64,000 nt of DNA, from positions 186,001 to 250,000 of the forward strand of contig NZ_KB891993.1 in assembly GCF_000373625.1 (NCBI RefSeq), given 5' to 3'. The stretch comes from Streptomyces sp. LaPpAH-108 (lineage in GTDB: Bacteria > Actinomycetota > Actinomycetes > Streptomycetales > Streptomycetaceae). Below the pieces are notes generated by a model. That model saw only the letters and a list, made by a program, of their open reading frames with translations. It made no database searches and had not been told where the DNA came from. Position 1 is the stretch's first letter. Each line of letters begins with the position of its first letter. Positions 58,208 through 64,000 of this stretch are shown piece by piece. A program made the position numbers and the translations under genes.

Positions 58208-59614
58208 TCAGCCCTCGACGGCCAGGGGAGTCGTGGCTCCGAGCCTGTTCGCTGATGCTTCCCTGGTGAAGTCCTCGATGCGCTCACCGAGTTGAACTGC
58301 TTCGGGGGCACCCCGGAATTCAGCTCGGCTCAGACCGCCCCGGATTGCGGCCATGCGTTCAAGAGTCCCAGCTCCACGCCATTCGGTCGGCACGGAGAAG
58401 GTGGGCTCAAGGGCGGCTTGAACCCCATCCAGCTCACCTCGAAGGAGCCGCGCTCGGGCAAGGTCCACGCGCGCCTGGGTCGAGATGAGTAGCGGACGCT
58501 GGTCTTCGGGCTTGACGCCGAGGAGTTGGAGGGCGCTCTCCGCAGCCTCCTCGGCGCCGTCTGCATCACCGAGCAAGAGGTAGGTCGTGGCATTGCTCAT
58601 GGCTACGCGGTCGCTCGGAAAGCCGAACTCCCCACCAATGTCGTCGTGCAGCTCGTCCCGTGTACCGGTGTTCTGGTCGAGCGCGCTCCGCACCGCCCTC
58701 TCGGCGGCGACCTGGTTGCCCAGATGCCCGTAGGCGCGCCCCTCGATCACGAGCAGACGCGTCATGGCGGTGTCACCGAGCCCACCGAACTGCTGTGCTG
58801 TCCGGACGAGGCGGACTGCCTCCGCCGGGCGACCGCCCCAGAAGGCCAGGAACGCGAGCGCACCATGGGCGTACGCCTGGAGCGGACCGTGCTCGATCAC
58901 CTGACCGTACAGCGCCGCGGTACGGGACAGGGAGACAGCCGCTGGAAGAGACCCCAGGTCAAACGAGATGGCGGACAGAATGGCAGCCGACTGACCGGCT
59001 GCCAGGTACCCCCGCGCCCGCTGACGGGGCACCTGCGTTCGTTCGAGCATCGACTGCGCGATGTCCAGCAGCTCTTTCGACCTGCGGTAGACCTCTACGG
59101 GCGACGTCCGGTTGTACCGGCGAGCAAGGGCGACGACGTCGTCGTCAAGCTGGTCGAGGGTCATGTCCGGCACGCTGAGGGAGGCGGCGTCCCCAGCGTG
59201 CGCGGCGGCGTCCCGAGCAGTCATTGCTAGATCACTCTCATTGATCGTAGGTGCGTACTTCCCCGCGACGTCCGGCGGCAGGTCGTTCGGCGGGCTGAGC
59301 AGATCGCGGACGGTATAGCCGAACATGTACTCAAGGACGGCCGGTGCCGGATGGTTGGGTAACCCCTTCACGCGCCCTGCCGTCCACCGGCGGAATGTCT
59401 GTTCCTCCACCGTCGCCGTTGAAGGAGGTTCGCCGGCCGCGGCAGCTAGCTCCCGTGCCGCCTTCTCGTACTCCCGTTTGAACCTGTCGTACGTCCAGCC
59501 GCGTTCCCAGACCAGCAGTTGGAGCAGCGTCCGCGCCCGCGCTCTCATCTCCACGACTTCCTTCCAGCTGGAGGTAACGAAGGAGGCCCGTTCGGCCTGG
59601 ATAAGCCCTGCCAT
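58208..59614 (-). CDS. TPR-containing transcriptional regulator
   Basis: A 468-residue protein. An atypical HTH at about 20-100 (L-L-Q-L-L-V-W-E-R-G-W-T-Y-D-R-F, E-E-Q-T-F-R-R-W-T-A-G-R-V) is followed by TPR-like helices (about 180-460). This arrangement resembles the XRE/TPR regulators of Streptomyces accessory regions. Start uncertain: ATG 59614, ATG 59548 or ATG 59731. I prefer 59614 because two operator-like repeats lie just upstream. Confidence 0.7.
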   Translation of the reverse strand: MAGLIQAERASFVTSSWKEVVEMRARARTLLQLLVWERGWTYDRFKREYEKAARELAAAAGEPPSTATVEEQTFRRWTAGRVKGLPNHPAPAVLEYMFGYTVRDLLSPPNDLPPDVAGKYAPTINESDLAMTARDAAAHAGDAASLSVPDMTLDQLDDDVVALARRYNRTSPVEVYRRSKELLDIAQSMLERTQVPRQRARGYLAAGQSAAILSAISFDLGSLPAAVSLSRTAALYGQVIEHGPLQAYAHGALAFLAFWGGRPAEAVRLVRTAQQFGGLGDTAMTRLLVIEGRAYGHLGNQVAAERAVRSALDQNTGTRDELHDDIGGEFGFPSDRVAMSNATTYLLLGDADGAEEAAESALQLLGVKPEDQRPLLISTQARVDLARARLLRGELDGVQAALEPTFSVPTEWRGAGTLERMAAIRGGLSRAEFRGAPEAVQLGERIEDFTREASANRLGATTPLAVEG

Positions 59615-59681
59615 CCCACTATCGCCGAACTTCGGCCAGGGGTTGAGATCTTGGGGGCAAGTGGGGTCCAGATGACATGTC

Positions 59682-59721
59682 GGTGATACCTGCGTCACCT
59701 GGCGTGGCTCAGGTGATACCT
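59682..59721. repeat. two GGTGATACCT repeats 30 bp apart
   Basis: Identical 10-mers at 59682-59691 and 59712-59721, three helical turns apart, with the second inside AGGT-GAT-ACCT. TGACATG also occurs near each. The position between divergent genes suggests an operator. Confidence 0.5.
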
Positions 59722-59844
59722 CGCGTGACATGGCGGGACCGGCTCCTCAGGGGAAACCTTGGTCTCCCCTCACCGGCTCCGGGTCGCGAGTCCCGGAGAC
59801 GGTGAGGTCCGGTTTGTCGTCCCCACGAAGCCGAGGCCACCACC

Positions 59845-60321
59845 ATGAGCCAGAGCACCGCCACCCTGGAGCTGGAGCGCACAGAGCCCGTGTGCCCCCG
59901 TCCCGCCGCTCGACGCGCAGAGGCGGACGTGCCGCTGGAAGAGCACGTTTTTCAAGCGGTGTTCCGGCCTCATCTGTCCATGGTCGCGGACATGCGGCTG
60001 TCTACGGCGGCCGTCTTGCGGCGGGCGGGGTTGCCGCGCTTGCTGATCGGCAACGTGGTCCTGTCGGTGTCGGAACTCGTGACCAACGCGATTGAGCATG
60101 GTCGCGGCGTCGTCAAGTTAGTGATCAATGTCAACGACGACATCGTCCGGGTCTCGGTGATCGGCAAGAACCCGGCTCCGGCGGTACTGAGGCAGGCCCG
60201 ACTTGATGACACCTCTGGCCGCGGGCTCCTCCTTGTTCAAGAGCTGGCCGACGCTTGGGGCAGCGAGGGGCAGGAAACGTGGTGCGAATTCCGCCGCTCT
60301 CGGAAGGGCAGCGCGGCATGA
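59845..60321 (+). CDS. anti-sigma-factor-type ATP-binding protein (HATPase_c)
   Basis: A 158-residue RsbW/SpoIIAB-like kinase fold with N-box S-E-L-V-T-N-A-I-E-H-G and G-box G-R-G-L-L-L-V-Q-E-L-A-D-A-W-G. Streptomycetes carry dozens of such proteins; this one lies in a regulatory accessory cluster and lacks a recognisable cognate sigma factor. It is coupled to the next gene by ATGA overlap. Confidence 0.82.
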   Translation: MSQSTATLELERTEPVCPRPAARRAEADVPLEEHVFQAVFRPHLSMVADMRLSTAAVLRRAGLPRLLIGNVVLSVSELVTNAIEHGRGVVKLVINVNDDIVRVSVIGKNPAPAVLRQARLDDTSGRGLLLVQELADAWGSEGQETWCEFRRSRKGSAA

Positions 60322-60812
60322 ACTCAACGCCGGTCCGGTTGCCTGACGAGGAATTCGCTTGCGGGGCGGCTCAGTTGCTCGCTTCGCTACGTGCCTCGTT
60401 CCTTCATGACGAGGACCTGGAGAATGATCTCGACGCGGTCCTCGGTGCTACCGCCGGCCCGATGAGCGTGGCTGGTGCCAGGCGCCAGCGTGTACGTCGT
60501 AAGAGCCTGTTTCGCCGCCGTGTCCGCGCGGCTGGCGAGATGCTGCCGCCGCCCGACAAGGCAGCGGTGTACGAGTTGGGGTGCGCCGTAACCCGCCTGG
60601 ACCAAACGCTGGGTCAACTCGTCAACATCGCGAAGAGCCGTCTGGAACCGCCGCCGAGCCTGGGCGACCTGGCCGTCCGGCGCGCGAACGACGTGCGCAG
60701 CGCACAGCCGTGCCCCGTGGGCGAGTTCAAGGACGATCTCGCGCATCTGCGCCGATTGGCGATGGCGGCCTCCGACCTCCTCGACCTGCTGAGCGATGAG
60801 GAGGACCGCTAG
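60318..60812 (+). CDS. hypothetical protein, DUF6415-like
   Basis: A 164-residue helical protein (LPDEEFACGAAQLLASL, then V-Y-E-L-G-C-A-V-T-R-L-D-Q-T-L-G-Q-L-V and a late L-R-R-L-A-M-A-A-S-D-L-L-D-L-L). The pattern recalls DUF6415, a streptomycete family of unknown role that is often co-encoded with regulators. It overlaps both neighbours, indicating a translationally coupled series. Confidence 0.55.
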   Translation: MNSTPVRLPDEEFACGAAQLLASLRASFLHDEDLENDLDAVLGATAGPMSVAGARRQRVRRKSLFRRRVRAAGEMLPPPDKAAVYELGCAVTRLDQTLGQLVNIAKSRLEPPPSLGDLAVRRANDVRSAQPCPVGEFKDDLAHLRRLAMAASDLLDLLSDEEDR

Positions 60813-61177
60813 TGAACCTGCCACGTCGGTTCTGGTGCCACATCGACACGTCCGTGGAAACGCTGCCCGACAACCAGATCGTGGAGACGTCGGAGGACGC
60901 AGTCCACTGGGTCCGCGAGTCCGTCCGGGGCGTCTTCCTCTCCTTTGACCGTCGCGTGTTCCACCGGACGTGGGGGTGGCTCGGAGATCACCGGGCCATG
61001 GATGCCGGAGTCATCAGCCTTCAGGGGGGACGACCGTACGAGTTCGCCGTGAAGGTTCAAATGGGCAGTTGGCTATGGAGCGCGCACCCGGTTCGGGTAC
61101 TCCCGCTCGCCACCCCGTGCGGGAGTCCGGCCAGCACCAGCTCCAGTAGGCCCCCCATCGCGTCGGAGGCGTCATGA
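60812..61177 (+). CDS. small hypothetical protein
   Basis: A 121-residue soluble protein starting at a GTG that overlaps the previous stop. Recognisable only by Trp-rich segments (R-R-F-W-C-H-I-D, V-H-W-V-R-E, H-R-T-W-G-W-L-G-D). No known domain. The last 25 residues are low-complexity Ser/Pro and may be dispensable. Coupled to the next gene by ATGA. Confidence 0.5.
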   Translation: MNLPRRFWCHIDTSVETLPDNQIVETSEDAVHWVRESVRGVFLSFDRRVFHRTWGWLGDHRAMDAGVISLQGGRPYEFAVKVQMGSWLWSAHPVRVLPLATPCGSPASTSSSRPPIASEAS

Positions 61178-62415
61178 CATTCGAGTTCGACGCGACCTAC
61201 AAGGACCTCCGCCGCGGTCTCTCCCAACTCGCCAAACTGGGAGACAAGTCCAGTGATCTTGCTGGCGCGACCGCTGAACGGCAACAGGCCCAGGACCTGG
61301 TGGACTTGTGGCTGCCGCACGCCGAGACCCGTCTGCGCGAGGCCGCCGAATCGCCGTCGGATCAGGCGCGCTGGCGCCAGACGATCCAGGGCGTGGTGCC
61401 TCCCGAGAAGCCAGAAGCCGAGGGGGTGGAAGCCGAATCGGACTTCGTGGCCTTCCTCAGCGGCGCGCGTGTCCTGCTGCACTGTCTGCTGGAGGCGGAG
61501 CGGCCCGGCCCGCAGGTCGTCGCCATCGCCGACCGCGTGCGGAAGTCGATCAAGGATGGTGAGTACCCCCCGGGGTCATGGCTGAATGTCGGTCGTATCG
61601 CCACCGAGGCCGGATGCATGCAGGCATCGGTCGAGCGTGCACGCCTTGCTCTCCGCGACCTTGAAGCTGAGGGACTCGTCATCTTCCACCCATGGTCCGG
61701 TCGGCCGCGTGTCGCGGGAGAAGCCAAAAAACCCGACCGGCCGACCCGGATCGCGGGTTGGCTTCGCGTGCTCATAGCGGAGGGCGTATATCCCCCGTAT
61801 TCCAACCTTCCTACGGGCCAGCAGCTGGCGCACGCTCTGCTCGCGCAGTCTTCGGACGTCACAGCGGCGATGCGCATCCTGGCCGCCGAGAAGATCCTGA
61901 ACTACCGCCCCGGGATGCGCCTGCTGAGGAAGCCCTGGCCGCCGCCCACCGACATCGCGCCGCCCCCGGAGATCGCGGATCTGGCGCAGAAGTTGCGCGG
62001 CCTCGTGACTGAGGACCAGGACCTCAGTTCCTCGAACATCCGAATCACCTGCCAGCGCGCGAGGAACTGGTGGAGGTGCCGGAGCACCCCTCCCGCCGAC
62101 CAGCTGGAGGACACCTTCCGCACGCTGGTCGCTGCGGCCTCGCACCTCTTCACACTCTTGGAGACGCGGCCCGCGTGCCAGGACACGGACACGCTGCTGC
62201 GGCGCACCGCCATCACCGCCCTCGCGGAGCTACCAGATGACTCACAAGAGCGCGTGTGGCGCACCGCGTGCCTAGCCGTCGCGGTTCTCGAACTCCAGCA
62301 AGCCGCAACCGCATTGGCGAGGCGCAGGGAGTGCATCCGCCAGGCGGTGGGTCCGGACCGAGGCGCTACCGGGGATTGCATCTTTCCCATCTCAGACGCC
62401 CATCAACGAACCTGA
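61174..62415 (+). CDS. regulator with two GntR-like winged helices
   Basis: A 413-residue protein. Residues 117-180 (V-A-I-A-D-R-V-R-K-S-I-K-D-G-E-Y-P-P-G-S) and 191-253 (R-I-A-G-W-L-R-V-L-I-A-E-G-V-Y-P-P) each have the GntR winged-helix signature, in tandem. An N-terminal helical segment and a C-terminal helical domain (about 270-400) flank them. No FCD or UTRA ligand domain is visible. Two DNA-binding domains in one chain suggest binding of two half-sites as a monomer. Confidence 0.65.
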   Translation: MTFEFDATYKDLRRGLSQLAKLGDKSSDLAGATAERQQAQDLVDLWLPHAETRLREAAESPSDQARWRQTIQGVVPPEKPEAEGVEAESDFVAFLSGARVLLHCLLEAERPGPQVVAIADRVRKSIKDGEYPPGSWLNVGRIATEAGCMQASVERARLALRDLEAEGLVIFHPWSGRPRVAGEAKKPDRPTRIAGWLRVLIAEGVYPPYSNLPTGQQLAHALLAQSSDVTAAMRILAAEKILNYRPGMRLLRKPWPPPTDIAPPPEIADLAQKLRGLVTEDQDLSSSNIRITCQRARNWWRCRSTPPADQLEDTFRTLVAAASHLFTLLETRPACQDTDTLLRRTAITALAELPDDSQERVWRTACLAVAVLELQQAATALARRRECIRQAVGPDRGATGDCIFPISDAHQRT

Positions 62416-62433
62416 AAGAAAGGGAATTTCACA

Positions 62434-62892
62434 ATGAATGGCATGATGTCCGTCCTGCTGGCCGGTCTGACCATCGCCGGAGTCGGCGTTCTCCGCATCG
62501 CGCAGGCGGAGAGACACCAGCGGCAGCGGAACATCCTGGCGATGACCCAGATGGACCAGGAGTGGCGACGCCACCTGGAGAGCGACCCCGAATTGCTGAA
62601 GCTCTGGGCCCCCGAAGGCGATGACGCTATGGGCCTCGGCCAGTACGCCCGAATCCTGAGCGCCAACCAGCTCGTCTGCGCCCTCGCCACACGCTACAAG
62701 GTGGGCCTCCTGGACGCGGCCACGCTGCGCGTTCAGGCCCGCTGGTTGATGTCCCGTTCGATCGGCCGCGACTACTGGTACGAGTGCAGGGCGCTCCGCG
62801 ACGACGAGGCCCGCGACCGGTTTGATCGCAGCTTCAACCGGATCTTGAACGACGAGTTCGTCCCTCGTTCGACGGCCGACACCGTTGCTTGA
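62434..62892 (+). CDS. DUF6082-like membrane-associated protein
   Basis: A 152-residue protein with an N-terminal hydrophobic helix (VLLAGLTIAGVGVLRIA) and a helical soluble domain (H-L-E-S-D-P-E-L-L-K-L-W-A-P, L-V-C-A-L-A-T-R-Y-K). It resembles DUF6082, a streptomycete family without assigned function, found near natural-product genes. It sits 18 bases after the regulator gene. Confidence 0.62.
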   Translation: MNGMMSVLLAGLTIAGVGVLRIAQAERHQRQRNILAMTQMDQEWRRHLESDPELLKLWAPEGDDAMGLGQYARILSANQLVCALATRYKVGLLDAATLRVQARWLMSRSIGRDYWYECRALRDDEARDRFDRSFNRILNDEFVPRSTADTVA

Positions 62893-63054
62893 GACATCCC
62901 GGTTGCGGTGCTGAACACCACCTCTGATCTCCGCGCGGGGGCCACTGCCACGCGCGGGCACTCCCCCTGCCGCCGAGCGACCATCCCTACATCGGCCTCG
63001 GCGCCAGGGGTACCACCTGGCCACCCGTAGCAGACCCACCCCTGGGAGAACGCA

Positions 63055-64000
63055 ATGCTCAAGTCCGTCCGCCACCTGGAAGAGGTGGCCCGCGAGTGGA
63101 AGATCAACCGCGAGGACGTCCTGCTGATCGCGCTGAACAGCTGTGGAGCGCGCTCGCCGTTGGACAAGCCGCGCATGAGGTTCCAGCTGGCGCTCGACTC
63201 CCGGCCGGCCGACCCGTCGTACCTGATCCTCTCCCTGGGGCGCGAGGACTCGCCCTTCGAGGTCGACGAGCACGAGCTGCGACTGCACGGTGAGCGGGTC
63301 GGCTCGATCAGCGGCATCGAGGACGATGACGCCGTGCTGGGCTACTGGCGCAACGGCACGAAGATGCTCACGTTGAACTCGAACCAGCGCTCCCAGTGCA
63401 CCGGCTGCACGTTCTGCCCGAACACGCTGGAGGGGGCCTCGGACCCGGCGATCCCCGAACTCGACATGCCCGGCTACTTCGCCACGCTCGCGGCGAACTC
63501 GGGGATGGCGGATCTGTCAGGGGTGGAGACCGTGACGGTGTGCACGGGCTGCTTCCTCTACGAGCATCTGGCGCTGGAGCACCTGGAGGGCGTGCGCGCC
63601 GCCATGCGGAGCACTGACTGCGAGGGCACGCTGCACTTCCTGTCGTCGGTCCTCATCACCGCCGAGGGCTTGGACCGGGCCGCCGATGTCGGACCGTTCC
63701 ATCTGACGCTGACGGTGGAGTGCTTCACCAACAGGGCCAAGATCCTGAAGCAGTCCAAGGCCGCGCTGAGCGTCGACCAGATGGTCGAGACGCTGGGGGC
63801 GGCGAAGGAGCGGGGCATCACCACGGACTTCACCTACATCGTCGGCCTGGACCCGATCGAGGAGGCGCTGGAGAACCTGAAGCGGCTGGTACCCGTGACC
63901 ACGACGTTCCCGCGTTTCCAGACGTATCAGGCGCACAACCCGTACATGGACGTCTACCGCACGCCCGGCTCGGACACGATCGACTGGAACCTCTCGATGC
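63055..64000 (+). CDS. radical SAM-like protein, cut by the window edge
   Basis: The first 315 residues of a gene starting at ATG 63055 (GGGAG about 8 bases upstream). A polar N-terminal domain of about 110 residues precedes Q-C-T-G-C-T-F-C-P-N (Cys115, Cys118, Cys121). These are followed by TIM-barrel-like strands (V-E-T-V-T-V-C-T-G-C, L-H-F-L-S-S-V-L-I-T, F-H-L-T-L-T-V-E-C, T-D-F-T-Y-I-V-G-L-D). The barrel strongly suggests radical SAM, but the spacing CX2CX2C differs from the standard CX3CX2C. Two further Cys (C-T-G-C at about 163-166) could bind a second cluster. The product is unknown. Confidence 0.6.
   Translation, partial: MLKSVRHLEEVAREWKINREDVLLIALNSCGARSPLDKPRMRFQLALDSRPADPSYLILSLGREDSPFEVDEHELRLHGERVGSISGIEDDDAVLGYWRNGTKMLTLNSNQRSQCTGCTFCPNTLEGASDPAIPELDMPGYFATLAANSGMADLSGVETVTVCTGCFLYEHLALEHLEGVRAAMRSTDCEGTLHFLSSVLITAEGLDRAADVGPFHLTLTVECFTNRAKILKQSKAALSVDQMVETLGAAKERGITTDFTYIVGLDPIEEALENLKRLVPVTTTFPRFQTYQAHNPYMDVYRTPGSDTIDWNLSM

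Overview
The window is chromosomal DNA from a high-GC actinomycete, almost certainly a Streptomyces. The evidence is the very high third-position GC, families that are largely confined to streptomycetes (DUF397 and DUF5753 pairs, DUF6479, the Methyltransf_19 family, DUF6082- and DUF6415-like proteins, NsdA-like TPR regulators), ECF sigma factors, a class F sortase and a PAS/SpoIIE phosphatase. I found no rRNA, no tRNA, no integrase and no intact insertion sequence.

Layout. 1-18 kb is mixed housekeeping: a secreted tripeptidyl-aminopeptidase-type hydrolase, a PAS-PP2C phosphatase, an NsdA-like regulator beside an aminoglycoside-phosphotransferase-fold protein that lacks the catalytic Asp, a secreted amidase, a double Usp protein, PaaK, a fatty acyl-CoA ligase, a phytoene-desaturase-like oxidoreductase, a Cys-rich Csp-like copper protein, two DUF6479 membrane proteins and a phosphoribosyltransferase. 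18-24.6 kb is an AT-richer accessory patch of XRE-DUF5753 regulators, DUF397 and small proteins, and an N-terminally truncated glycosyltransferase. 24.7-33.7 kb holds redox genes (two quinone-oxidoreductase-type enzymes, a formate dehydrogenase with a Gln at the cofactor-specificity position, an LLM flavoenzyme with a DJ-1 protein), a sortase with its likely substrate, and an ECF sigma factor with a membrane partner.

The most interesting part is 33.7-56 kb. It contains the glyoxylate bypass (aceA, aceB and a 3-hydroxyacyl-CoA dehydrogenase) under a divergent RamB/ScfR-type regulator. Next comes a ribonucleotide reductase operon, nrdI-nrdE-nrdF-thiI, whose NrdF has lost three metal-binding glutamates (to Gln, Ser and Lys) while keeping the radical Tyr. 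That is the fingerprint of the recently recognised metal-free class Ie enzyme. This operon is preceded by tandem NrdR boxes, a DtxR-like palindrome and a complete cobalamin riboswitch. Then follow the methylcitrate cycle (prpD, prpB, prpC) with a divergent PrpR-like regulator, and a five-gene valine/isobutyryl-CoA oxidation operon (mmsA, acyl-CoA dehydrogenase, HIBCH, mmsB, enoyl-CoA hydratase) preceded by a second cobalamin riboswitch. Every pathway here is a B12-independent alternative to a B12-dependent route known in streptomycetes (ethylmalonyl-CoA pathway, NrdJ, methylmalonyl-CoA mutase, isobutyryl-CoA mutase). I propose that this is a B12-sparing locus.

56-57.2 kb is debris: an excisionase-like gene broken by a one-spacer type I-E-like CRISPR remnant. 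57.2-64 kb is a second accessory patch: an NAD-dependent epimerase facing a TPR regulator, then a translationally coupled run of an anti-sigma-type ATPase, two small unknown proteins and a tandem winged-helix GntR-like regulator, a DUF6082-like protein, and the start of a radical-SAM-like gene with an unusual CX2CX2C motif that runs off the right edge.
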